From Cinclus cinclus (taxonomy: Eukaryota > Chordata > Aves > Passeriformes > Cinclidae), in the NCBI RefSeq assembly GCF_963662255.1, contig NC_085046.1:99031324-99095323 (forward strand): 64,000 nucleotides of DNA, written 5' to 3'. The notes beneath the pieces were generated by a model, which saw only the letters and a program-made list of their open reading frames with translations, was not told the origin of the DNA and did not search any database. Position 1 is the first letter of the stretch. Each line of letters starts with the position of its first letter. The translations under genes were made by a program, and so were the position numbers. Shown here one piece after another: positions 52,885 through 64,000 of this stretch.

Positions 52885-53520
52885 TTGATGGGACCAATTG
52901 GAGGTTGGTTTAGTTGTTGACAGCCTGAGAAACCAATTGGAGAAGTCGGTTCGCTCCGTGAATCACATTTGAAGCAAGTAAACCGCGGGAAAGCTCTCTT
53001 GAATTTCCAGCCTCTCACAAGGTAACACAGACCTGGCCCGGGCCAGGCAGAGGGCCAAACTCCAGAGGCTGCCGGGCCCCATTTCCAACCAGGGGCCCCA
53101 GTGGCCAAGGGGAGGAGAGCCCATTGCTGGGATTCTCCCTTTTCCCGGTGTGTCCGTGGCTCGGGGGGCCCTGCCCTGCCCTGCCCCGGCTCGGAGCAGC
53201 CCTGGGGTGGCCGAGCCCGCCCGGCCGCCCTCACGGGCTGGGGGGAGGCAGCCGGGCCCGGTTCGGGAGAGCCCCCAGGGCTTTGTGTGCTGGGCAGGGC
53301 AGAGGGAGAACCCCCGGGCTGCGGCTGGAGCTGGGGGCGGGCAGCGCCGGGGGAAAGCCATGGACACACGGCCTTGGCACCCATTTCTCCTCTGCGTGGA
53401 CTCTGCGGTTCTCGTCCTGCCCCTCCAGCGTGGCCTGGGCACCCTGAGATCCTGACACAGCTCCGGCATGGCCTGGCACAGCCCCTGCAACTTCTGGGGG
53501 AGATTTTAACTTTTCCAATG
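52885..53520. promoter_or_regulatory. Isolated GC/CpG-rich island with CCAAT palindromes
   Basis: The stretch from about 53030 to 53460 is strikingly rich in G, C and CpG against an AT-rich background. Two CCAATTGG palindromes lie at its left, near 52892 and 52933. Frames of 95 to 178 residues are open in several phases on both strands, which is what low stop density in GC-rich DNA produces; none looks like a known protein. It could be the promoter of an unannotated noncoding transcript, a GC-rich LTR, or a remnant of one. Confidence 0.5.
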
Positions 53521-54604
53521 CTCAGATAAAACTTACAGACTTTCCATCCTTCCTTGGGTGAGAGGGAGAAGAACAGAAAGGATACACCAAAGTCAGTGAA
53601 GTAAAAGCTAAGTTTCTAAAGGGAAGGGGAATGAGGAGACGCCGTGAAGGTTGGCTGAAATATATTTTTGTAAGTTATAGGGGTGGACTGTACTACATGA
53701 AAAAAAAATCCTTTAAACCATGAAAAAGAAGAGACATGGGGGCGATGGAGTAAGGTGTAAAGTGTTTGAAGCATCCTTTGCCCCAAGGGAAAAAGGGGAA
53801 TCTCTGTTCCTGGGAATTAAGTATGAACAGAGAGAAGTTAGCTGAAGAGAACTTTTGCCTTGAAGTAGCTCATCCTTAAAAGTAACACCCCATGACTTTT
53901 TGACATGGCCCACAACTCAGTTCTGAAAAGATTGTGAAGTAGGAGGAGATTCATGATAGCAGATCCCGGGCAGCTGTTAATCATGAAAAAGTGGAGTCAG
54001 GAGAGAACTGGTTATCTCCTTTCTTAATAAAAAATCCTTATAGCTAAGCAAAAAGAAACTCCTCTCACTAAAGTGAACTGAAACAGATTATTTAAGCAAG
54101 GAAATTGACTGAAGTGTTTCTATATGTTGTTAAAGTGTGAAGAAAGGAAAGAGGGAGTAGTCTGAAAATCTATTCTGAAATTATTATTATTTTCCTTTGT
54201 GTTGTTAACAAAGTTTTTCTTTATCCCCTGTGAAGCTTTGAACCTGCTTTGCTTTTAGTCCTAATTCTATTTCACAACAAAAAGTAAATATATTTAAAAT
54301 TGGCAAACCCAAATTACGACACCTTCAAAGTTCAGTTACCATTTCTGATTTCCTTTATTGTATAAAGTCAATTTGAAAATGAAACCATTTAATTGGTGCA
54401 GCAGCAGGTATCACTCCTCCAACTTCTTCATTCAGGAGATTACCAGAATTCTGTCCGTTGCAAAAATTCATCCAGCTCAGATAACTTTAGCACTTCCCCA
54501 TCTTCAATGTCTCATCAGCAGTCCCGAGTACCTAAATGCTCTGCTCACCTTTAATTGCTTCTCTAAAGTCATACGGTACCCCTGGGAAGACACATACTTA
54601 TCAG
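53521..54604. other. Noncoding DNA between the CpG-rich island and a CR1
   Basis: No gene is seen. If the island is a promoter facing right, its first exon would lie here, but no clear exon is visible. Confidence 0.45.
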
Positions 54605-56537
54605 GAAATGTTGCAGGGCTATGACCTTGCTGGAATCATGGGGAAAGTGTGAGATGACCTGTATGACTGGATCCCTGCAATGAAGAGATTTTTTTCACAG
54701 GGTGAGGACTAAAGAGATGACAAATAGAGGTGATGCTACAAGACATCTGTACAGAGAGAAGTGGATGAGGTTATCTATGGCTGGAAGCAACTTCACATCT
54801 ACAACCCTGGTCTTCAACAGCTACAGGAGGGATAACACAGCAAGACTAAAGCAATTAAGAAGGTTCCTGAAGAGCATCAATGACTTCCTGACCCAAGTGA
54901 TAGATGAACCAGAGATGCTCTGTGGGACCTCATACCACCAACAGGGAGCTTGTTGAGGATATGAAGGTCAAAGGCAACCTTGGCTGCAGTCAGCATGAGA
55001 TACTGGACTTCAGGATCCTGAGATGCATTAGCAGAGCAAAAACCAAGCACAACATCAGTCCTCAGAAGAGCAAATGTTTGCCTCTTCAAAGGTCTGCATT
55101 GTAGAATCTGATGGGATAATGTCCTGGAGGAAAGGGGTTTAATAAAGCTGATTATTGTTCAAAGATCACCTCCTCCAAGATCAAGAGAGGTCTATCCCCA
55201 TGAATTGGAAGTCAGGCAAAAATGCCAGGAGACCTGTGTGAATAAACAAGGAGCCCCTGATTAAATTCAGACACAAGAGGAAAGCATACAGGGGTTGGAA
55301 AGACAGACAGGTAACCTACTAGGAATATGCAGTTAGGAGAGCCAAAAGCTCACCTGGAATTAAATCAGGCCAGACATTTCCAAGGCAACAGGGGTTCTAT
55401 AAGTGTATGGACAAAAAAAAAGGAAGACTGGGAAAAATGTGAAGAATGGGGCTTGGGCACTTGCCCCACAAAGCATGGAAAAGGCAGAGGTCCCAAATGC
55501 TTTCATCACCTCTGTCTTTAGAAGGAAAAATGGCCTTTCAGGAATCTCAGTCCCAGAGACCAGAACCAAAGGCTGGAACAAGGAAGATGTGTCCTCAGCT
55601 GAAAAGGATCAGATCAGGAAACACTCAAGCAAGTTAGACATGTATAAGTTCATGGATCCTGAGGGGATACACCCACAAGAATGGAGGGAGACAATAGGTA
55701 TCAATATGAGGCCACTCTGGAGGATCTTTGAATACTCATAGGAGAAGTGCGCACAGACTGGAAAAAAGCAAATGCTGCTCTTATCGTCAAGAAAGTCAAG
55801 GAAAATCATCCAGGGAACTACAGTAAACCATTCTCACCTCAGTGAGGTGATTAACAACAGATACTGGAAATAATTTCTAGGCACATGAAAGACAAGAAAA
55901 TCATCAGGAATAGTCAGCATGGATTCACCAAAGGGAAGTCATGCTTAACCGACAGTACAAACCTCTATGAGAAAAGAAATGTCTGGCTTGATGATGGATG
56001 GACAGTGAGGGGGGATTGCAAGCTGTCTGAGTAGCCAGTTCCAGAAAGTGGTGATCAGTGAAACAAAGTTCAGTTGGAGATCACCAACAGTGTATGCCAG
56101 GAGTTGATACTGGGTCTAATCACATTTAAAATCCTGGAACATCTCTCATACAAGGAAAGGCTGGGAGATCTGGAGCCAGGAGAAGGCTCAGGGCAGTAAT
56201 CTTATCAATGCATTCAAATACTCAAAGAGAGCTTGCAAAGATGGGTCCAGGGCCTTTTCCATGCCCAGTGAAGGGGCAGGAGGCAGTGGGCACAAACTGA
56301 AACACAGGAAGTTCCCTCTGAACACCAGGAAACTTTTACTGTGAGAGTGACCTGAGCACTGGTGCAGGCTGCCCAATGAGGTTGTGGAGTCCTCACCATT
56401 GGAGCTGTTCAAAAGCTGTTCGGACAAGGTCCTGGATGATCAGCTCTGGGTGAACATGCTTGGGCAAGGGTGGGGGTTCGACCAAATGACCTTCAGAGGT
56501 CCCTCCATACTCAATCATTATGTGATTATGTGACTAA
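54605..56537 (+). mobile_element. Degenerate CR1 LINE with endonuclease and RT remnants
   Basis: This is the longest LINE copy in the window, almost 2 kb. Pieces in changing frames recall CR1 ORF2: an endonuclease-like WIPAMK area near 54680, LVEDMKVKGNLGCSQHEI near 54955-55005, DPEGIHPQEWRE near 55650-55690, and QHGFTKGKSCLT near 55915-55950. The reverse-transcriptase segment with the catalytic aspartates is missing, so an internal deletion is likely around 55980-56100. The remainder is a 3' UTR ending near a gtgattatgtgact tail. Multiple stops make it inactive. Confidence 0.85.
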
Positions 56538-56569
56538 TGTGTTAAGAATCACCTAAAAGAGGAAAGACA

Positions 56570-58356
56570 CACCACCATATTCCCTCTGTTTTTATTATTC
56601 TTATTTCTTCCAAAAATAGCATAACAATGTATTTTCAAAGAAAATTTGATACAAGAAATCCAACAAAACTAGCTTTGACGCACACAAATTTCAAAGAAAC
56701 ATTTCAGCACTTCTAAAGTGCCATCATTTTTAGCTACTTTCATGAGTACTAATTCTAGCAGACAAGAACATCTTGTCTTAATTTCAGCAGAACTGACAGA
56801 TTCTACTGCTTCAGTGAAGGTTACAGGTGTTCCAGACAATAAAAAAGTAGAAGCCATGGAGGAAAGTACAATGTAATTACAGGGGGAAAGCAAAACAACC
56901 AACTAAAAACTTATAATTTGACCATTTAAGTCTAAATAGAAATTTAACATTTAAGTCTTAACAGAAAAGTTCTAGGTATGCTATAGCTTTTTGAAATACT
57001 CATGTACCATCATCATCTCATCTCTATGTTAAATCTATTAGCCAACAGCAGCCATCAGCTACTGTTAGCCCAAAATTGGAGGGAAAAAATATGAAGTATT
57101 CAGGCCTTCTCAGTAATAGGTGGCTACAAGCACATGGAAAGTCGAGCAAACACTGCACAGAAATCCTTAAGACAGCTCTAAGAGACTAACAAGCAGTTAT
57201 GATGGTAGTTAGGCACAGTTCTGCCTACTGCTATCATTTGATTACATTCGCAAACAAAATATGTGGCTCTAATTTGGGGATTGTTACCCATAGGTACCAG
57301 AGTGTGTATGCACATACACAACCCTCCCCTCCAGAGAGAACTGCTAGTATCCTCAAATATTACACAGGCTCCCCTTTTGGTTCATGATCCATGACATGAG
57401 CATGTTTTTAATGCCTTAAGACTGCAATGAAGTCCCCATCACCACCAACAGCTCATCCTATTACCAACCCCATTCGAAATTTTATGAAACAAGAAAGAAA
57501 TACATCCTAAGATCTGTCTAGTAAGTTTCAAGAAACACTAAAACTATTGAAAAGTCAGGAGAGTCTTTAATACAATAAAAAATGTTCAGTAATCCAACTT
57601 AAGCAGCTGTTACTGATTACCACATAGCCATATTTGGAAAACAAAGCAAAGATTTAAAACGTTAGAAATTGAGTACTTTCAGAGCAGTTTTGTACAGAAC
57701 AAACTCCTTTAATCTTAAAAGCACCATGAAGTGACACTACATATCAGCAAGCAGGAAAAACAGAACATCATGGGATTTTACCATGTAAACTACACCATGA
57801 ATACCACTAAGGTAGATTTACAATGCAGGCTTGAGCACAGCACAGAGGTTCTCAAACTGACTCAGGTAATTTTTTTGTTCTGCATGCAATGTAGACATAC
57901 CCTCTATGCTGAACAGGTCTCATTACGAATTACCTCATCTCTGCAGAACAGTGTTCAGGCCCTCATTCTGCATTATCGAAGTCAACATTCTTCCATCCAT
58001 CAACTTCAGAAAGTGCAGGGTCAGGCTCATAATCACAAACATACTTCTACAAACAAAACATTTGTTTCTAACAAAGTTATGTGAGTCCAAATGCAGGTTT
58101 GGAGAGTATGTACATTGCTTACAAATGCTTAAAAAGACTGGTTCAGAATCTTATATACACACACACAAGTCCATCTGTCACAGACAGGCAATGTAACTCT
58201 GAATCACGAGCTTGCTCTAGTTTTTGGTAGTGTCCTGCACACGTCTGTCAATTAAAAAATAAAAAATAAAAAAATAGTTGCCACAATGGATTTCTGATCA
58301 TTCCAACTTGCACACATGGATATGATCTCTTCTTGCTGCATCTGGTATGTGAAGTT
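56570..58356 (-). other. RNMT: Probable RNMT 3' untranslated region
   Basis: The sequence left of the RNMT stop contains no other convincing gene. On the minus strand an AATAAA poly(A) signal is present around 56590-56596, about 1.75 kb after the stop and just before the tail of a CR1 element. I infer that the long form of the 3' UTR ends near 56570. Weaker ATTAAA signals occur near 57567 and 57709 and could give shorter forms. The exact end is not proven by sequence alone. Confidence 0.4.
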
Positions 58357-58394
58357 TCACAGTTGCTTCTCAAATGCAAATACCAAGTAAATAC
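58357..58394 (-). CDS. RNMT: RNMT terminal coding segment with stop codon
   Basis: The last 38 coding bases complete the split serine codon and encode IYLVFAFEKQL followed by TGA. Human RNMT ends IYLVFAFEKQQ, so only the final residue differs. The hydrophobic stretch is the last strand of the methyltransferase fold. A T-rich tract and AG (58395-58396) form the acceptor. With the three upstream exons, this accounts for roughly the last 96 residues of a protein of about 476 residues in human. Confidence 0.95.
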
Positions 58395-59654
58395 CTAAAA
58401 AAGAATATGGGAGTATATAAAGTTTCAGGTTTCTTGGTGACTCAGCTAAGTTTAAAAAATGTAACCAGGTTGGTATTATGCCCAAACAACCTCTTTGCAG
58501 ATTACTGAAATTAAAAAAGATCTTATGATTTTCCAGTAATTCTAGCATTCCACTCTAGCACAGTTTTACGTGTTTTCAGAAATGTGAATGAAATTCATAA
58601 ACTGCTGTGCCATTTACATATAATGAACATTCACTAGCACATAAAAAGTCATATCCAAGTTAAGTTTAAAGACTCCTTCATACATGCAGGAATCAACAGT
58701 CAATTGAAATTATTAACTTCATTTTTTAATTGAAAAGTGAATTAATGAATGATACGTATTATCAATTTTGCTCTTTTAAATTTTGATGGACAAAGATAAA
58801 ATTATAGCATTTTTTTAAAGCCCAAAACAGTATGATTCTATTAATGGATACTCATACAGTCCACACCAGCATCCTTGGAAAACTCTTAGTAGGCATATAA
58901 TCAATGCCAGCTACGCCAGATGCTCCTGTGCTCCATAGCAGACAGATAAGTTAAACCAGTTACTTGAGACCACAGGTCTAATTAAACATTTATAGATTTC
59001 CACTTGAATTCAACTTTTATTTTAATGAATGAGGTGCCATAGCTACTTGCAAATCTTTCAAGACAAGCTTCTCAGCCATTCCTCAGCAACAATGCAAAGT
59101 TCCATGAAAGGAACAAGGTATGCTTATACTCTCATCAGAAGCTCAATACTCCAAAGGTTTCTGGAAAAATAGACTACTTAGGAAACACAGTAATCACTGA
59201 ACTTTTAAAGGTATAAATCTTTCTTTTAGGTATGAAAAGGTATAAAATTAAATTGAAGATCCCTCTCAGATAATTGAGATAATACATCTAGATTGCTGGA
59301 ATTTATGTCTACCTTGTAATTCATAGATTCAAAAATTTGATGATAATTTAAGAATGCAGAGTGAAGATTTTTCTCACCTGTGAAGTAAATAGCATTTTTT
59401 GTTTTTAAACTACTAACACAACCAGTATAATGGCATGCAAAAATGCAAATCCTGGTTGGATGCACTTACACATTTCCCTCCCAATTTCTTGATATGTGCA
59501 CACTACATAATCTATATACAAACATTTTGAATTACACAAATAACAACATCTTATTATATTTAAAATCCAGATTGTTTTCCATGACTAACAGGCTATTTTA
59601 CACACTTTTCAAAGCAGTCATTCAGTCAGTATTGTTTTCAAAACCATAACTTAC

Positions 59655-59688
59655 TTGTTGCTTCCCATTCAGACTTACTCAAGGTTCC
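59655..59688 (-). CDS. RNMT: RNMT 34-nt microexon (second from last)
   Basis: This very short exon encodes GTLSKSEWEAT plus the first base of a serine codon, identical to the human residues at this place. The acceptor AG is at 59689-59690 and the donor GT at 59653-59654 (gtaagt). It is far too short for ORF-based gene finding and was located by looking for the conserved residues between the flanking exons. The reading phase (0 in, 1 out) fits both neighbours exactly, which strongly supports it. Confidence 0.95.
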
Positions 59689-61139
59689 CTAAAAGGGGAC
59701 AAAAAACCATACAGTTTCAACAAAAAAATAAGGAGACAATAAAACACTGATTTAACTCCATCTTTCACTGACCAATGTCTAACCACCCACACTGAAAGGC
59801 TATTTAGGGGCAAGAAAAACATTACTGTAGACCACAGATATTTATCACTCAATTAACTATGATGGTCTGGAACTGGAAGACTCAGATAATGGAACACACC
59901 TAAATTAAACAGGTACAGGAGAATGGGCCAAGTCTGTTGGTCTGGATGCCTCTGCAATACAGAGCATGCCTGTGTGCCTTACCACACACCAGGACACACA
60001 GTGTGACCTGACCTGACTCCAGCTGCTGTTCAGACCAAGATGCCCAGTACTTGTGCAGAAGTCAGGAAAAGACCCCATAGTAAAGAAAAGGCCCTACACC
60101 ACAGTGCTGCCACCTTCCTCCACCAAATAGCACCCCACAGCACACAGAAAGGCTATTTGCAAGAAACTAATTCTCACCCTCACTCACACATTCTGGAAAA
60201 ACAGCCTGCCTTCCAGCCTAGGAAACTCCCAGCTCAGCTGATCAGATGAAAGCAGGGCAAGCCACAAATAAAAAGCTGCTGCCATTTACCCCACCACTTA
60301 AGAAACATAAGGTAACAACAAGAAGGTGATTTTCTGCTCTGCCCACTCCATCCCCATCCAAGGAGTCCTCACCAGGGCCATAATTTAGCCCATGTGCTAC
60401 CCACTGACCAAATCTGACCAAATAGTTCACCTTTTAAAACAGCACCTGGCAACAGACATCTTTGGTCTGACTTGGCCTTTCTGATGTTCTTAAGCTTATT
60501 TCTTAAAACAAGCATTTTTCTTTTCAAAAAGTTTTTAATTTCAAATGTGGAGAGCAGGTTTCTTTTCTCTCTTGATGCAGGATTTTTATATGTGCAGTAG
60601 GATGACTACATCTTCAAGAATTCAGAATGTGAACATCAGATGAATCAATGACTTAAAAAAAAAACCCAAACAACAAAACCAAGTGGAAGAACTTTAAGCT
60701 GATCACCCTCATGCTGTATTGATGAAAATGGAAAGAATTATTTGAAATATACACAGTGTTATGAAGAAGGCTTTGAAAAATCCCATCAGAGGATTGGCGC
60801 TAATGCTTTAAATCAGTATTGTGAAGATCCAGAAATGCAAGAAGAGTCCTCAAATTAGGAATAGTTAGAAAGAACAGCTGTCAAGACGGAAAAAACATCC
60901 TTTCCCTACTGCATTATTACAACTTTCTTAACAGCTACCAAATTAAATGAATTTGAGTATTTGAGTATGGGATATAGATTAGATGAATGCCTCAGCCCTG
61001 CAGCTCTACAAATTTTCACATGCAAAGAGACACGGATATCTACTTCACTAAGCTGAAATTAAAAAGGCACCACAGTTTGAAAGATCAGGACCTCAATTTT
61101 AAGACACCGTTATCTCTAGTGAAGTATAAAGGAACTTAC

Positions 61140-61241
61140 CAATGGTAACTTTGCCTTGCCATCTTTGATAAATTCTTTTGCATGCTCATAATCATCAGGT
61201 TTATCAGAAACAAGCCTGGAATCACCAAGTGTAGAATATGG
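61140..61241 (-). CDS. RNMT: RNMT coding exon (third from last)
   Basis: This 102-bp exon encodes 34 residues beginning PYSTLGDSRLVSDKPDDYEH and ending KLPL. It aligns with the human segment that starts PYPANE and ends RLPL. It is bounded by an AG acceptor at 61242-61243 and a GT donor at 61138-61139 (gtaagt). Both ends are phase 0, so it joins cleanly to the exons on each side. The middle differs from human more than the flanking exons do, as expected for a surface loop that tolerates change. Together with its neighbours it forms the C-terminal part of the methyltransferase domain. Confidence 0.96.
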
Positions 61242-62384
61242 CTGGAGAACACAGAACAAAACACTGAGTACTGAGATACATTAACCACATCAAATAAAGG
61301 GTTCATCATAACACAGTCCATGACAGAGGTCAGAAGGTCTTAAAAATATTTTAAATTTAGGTCTCTCCTTTACAGCATCCTCAGGAACAGGTCTGATGTT
61401 CCCTACTTACAAGAAAATCTGACAGCCAAGAATTACAAATTTTTATCCTTATATCTCTGAAGCAGGGGAAACAGAGTAACTTTAAACACTCTCCTTCATG
61501 TACAGTTCATTATGAGCATTACCCAGATACACCTTCTTTTAGAAGAGCAACTATACCAGCATCTCTTCAGCAGAAATACTAAGAAACGGCCAACTATAAT
61601 TTCAAGCAGAACAATTAAAATACTTCAATAACACAAAAGCTGTAAAACAAGTATACAACAGGTTCTTCAAAACTAAGATGTATTTATTAAGGATCCCAGT
61701 TACTAGTGAGCTGTATAAATAAATCTGCTTGCAAAAATTCAGCCCTCAGTTCTAAGAAGCCACAACCTTAAGACAACTCTCACTTTCCTAAGAAGGAAGA
61801 TGGCAAGTCAAAAGCTGTGTCTCTGCCGGTGTGAGCCCATACACAGCAACAGCACTTTCTGTCAATAAGTGCAGTCAAGTTGCAGTTCGTGACTCAACTT
61901 AGTCACTAATTACTTGATTTGAGAGCTTTCTGCTGAAGAAGTCTACTGTTTGAGGGAGGAGGGAAGCACAGAGAACTGCAAGTAAAACCAAAGCCTCAGA
62001 GGTGGCCTGGAAAAGCTTTTCTGAAGCTTCTGAAGTTATCCAGGGTAAGAGCTTGAGGATCAAAAAAATGCAAAAACACTGGGCAAAACCATATGCTCAG
62101 TTACAGTTAAGTACCATTTTCTTATATGAACACAGACTGTCCTTCTATTCCTACAAAGATTTCTTTCACTCTTTTTAGTCAATATTCCTTACACAAAGAT
62201 CCAGCTTTCAGTCTCTCTGCTGAGGAAGAAATGGGTTACAGTCACCACTAGTCTGACACTTGGCGTGATTCTTTGGCATCTGTTTTGTACTTCACAAGAT
62301 CAGAAACTTGCCCCAGTATTGAAATATTATCTCCAAAACTTGAATCATTCATTAGGTTGGACCTATGCTGGGCCAAGAGAAGAG

Positions 62385-62750
62385 TGTGAGGAGACAAAGA
62401 GTTATGAACAGACCACAATCCCCCTTCCCCCCCAGAGGAAGGGAGAGGAGGTAGAAAGGCCAGGAGTGAACAAATGAAGCCGAGCCTGGGAACAAGCAGT
62501 GGGTGGGACAAAGGTGTTTGTTTTCAGGCTTTCGTGTTTCTCACCTTTCTACTTTTTTTTTTGCAATGAATTAAATTAGCCTTCCCCAAGTTCAGTCTGT
62601 TTTGTCTCTGACAGTAATTGCTGAGCAATATCCTTGAATTTATCTTGACCCACAGGATTTTTTTTTCTTCTTTCTCCCCCCATGCTGCTGGGAATAGGGA
62701 ACAAGTGTGCAGGTCAGTGGGTGTCTGGCAGCCAGTCAAGGTCAACAACC
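62385..62750 (+). mobile_element. ERV LTR fragment, family 2, copy 2, in an RNMT intron
   Basis: This shares with the 48.5-kb copy the order C-rich stretch, AATGAATTAAATTA, a gtctgttttgtctctgacag segment, tatcttgacccacaggattt and a terminal ggcagccagtcaaggtcaac. It lies in the RNMT intron between the exons at 61140-61241 and 62903-63020 and is oriented against the gene. No internal retroviral genes are seen. Edges are approximate. Confidence 0.55.
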
Positions 62751-62839
62751 GGAGTCAAACTTTCAGCGCCAGGAACTAAATGCTTTCTATTGGTAGCCCT
62801 TAATTAACTGCAAGATGTTCACATAGGGAATTGCAATTA

Positions 62840-63058
<219 letters not shown>

Positions 63059-64000
63059 TTATGGCAGCTTTATTTCTAAAAGAACAATTTTAAGCCACAG
63101 TGACATCTTATGGTATTCACTAGGATTACACTTTTTACAACTTTTCTCTTAGTAAAGACAATTAGATGAAAATAGCTGCAGTATCACCACAAACTGTACT
63201 TCTTTTTTTTTTTTTAATTAGGACAACAAAAATCTACACAGAAGTAATTTACAAACATTTTAATAGAAAAGGTCTCTTCTCCTAAAACACAGAAGTTCCA
63301 TGTGGACTTCCAAAAAGGAAATTCCATATGGACACTTTTCCCTGCATTCATGTCAGGTATTATAAATATATTTAGAGAACTTATTTCTATTGTATTTAGT
63401 GGCTTACATCTCAATTATATGTAGACACCATGGACATGCAACACTGAAGTTATATCTGTCAGTGACAGAAGCTGCTATTTTTCACAGACAACTACAAACT
63501 AAGTTGTTGAAAAGGCTTGAAAGGAAAGCTTAACACTGTTTAACCATACTGAACTTCAATGGCAGGAAAAAACCCAGTATGGAAAGATTTGTCAGTACCT
63601 CAGGATACAGCTGGCAAAACCAAATATGAGATCACAAAGAGGTAACAGCAAAATATGTGCTAAAGATGAAGACCATTTAGAGGAAGAAAAAAATTCATCA
63701 TAGCAAAAATCCTATGAATATCTTAGGAAAGGTGGAGAAGACAAGAAAGGGGACCCATACACCAGAAAGCTTACTGAAAGACTAAAAAAGGGGTAGAAAG
63801 AAACCCCTCAAGAAGTTACAATTAAAGAAGAAAAAGCTGACAATTCTAAAGGTTTCCTGACAGATCCAGTATATCAGATCAGATGTTCCCTCGTGAGACA
63901 GAGTTTAAGTCCTCACAGCTTCTGACGAGAGCACCCTCAACAGAGTTCAATGGACAGTTTACAATTGTGGGTGGAAATGCAAGAAACCTCTGTATTTGAA

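Noticed and set aside
53101..53529. Open frames of 95-178 residues on both strands in the GC-rich island
   Set aside because: They are open in several phases at once because stop codons are scarce in GC-rich DNA. None resembles a known protein.

Overview
The window is a piece of a bird chromosome, most likely from a passerine (songbird lineage). The base composition is vertebrate-like and AT-rich. There are several 3'-truncated CR1 LINE copies with the typical avian tail, solo ERV LTRs of bird-specific families, and one SINE with a tRNA-Ile-like head and a CR1-like tail. That last architecture matches TguSINE1, first described in zebra finch. Only two protein-coding genes can be supported, both on the minus strand: an intact single-exon melanocortin receptor 5 gene (MC5R, 25841-26818) and the last four coding exons of the mRNA cap guanine-N7 methyltransferase gene RNMT (58357-63020, continuing past the right edge). 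This gene order agrees with the RNMT-MC5R-MC2R neighbourhood known in tetrapods.

Layout from left to right. 1-25.8 kb is noncoding: microsatellites, one ERV LTR (about 9.3-9.9 kb), a CR1 tail (11.6-12.0 kb), the tRNA-derived SINE (15.8-15.9 kb), an AT-rich block near 14.1 kb and an antisense CR1 tail (24.2-24.4 kb). MC2R, which should lie on this side of MC5R, was not found. 25.8-26.8 kb is MC5R. 26.8-39 kb is noncoding and includes a 19-bp palindrome and a CTCF-like site upstream of MC5R. 39-43 kb holds two LTRs of the same family as the 9.3-kb copy, and some unrecognised minus-strand reading frames beside the second. 43-48.5 kb is noncoding with stretches that look like conserved regulatory DNA. 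48.5-56.5 kb is repeat-rich: a second LTR family, three plus-strand CR1 copies (one with recognisable remains of the endonuclease and reverse transcriptase regions), and an isolated GC/CpG-rich island at about 53.0-53.5 kb. 56.5-64 kb is the 3' part of RNMT, with a second-family LTR copy inside an intron.

The two genes are not functionally linked. MC5R is a cell-surface Gs-coupled peptide receptor, and RNMT is a nuclear enzyme that finishes the mRNA cap. I see no operon-like unit, CRISPR array or novel multi-gene system. The points most worth following up are the tRNA-derived SINE, the isolated CpG-rich island, the candidate regulatory sites upstream of MC5R, the clustered LTRs with possible internal remnants, and the missing MC2R.
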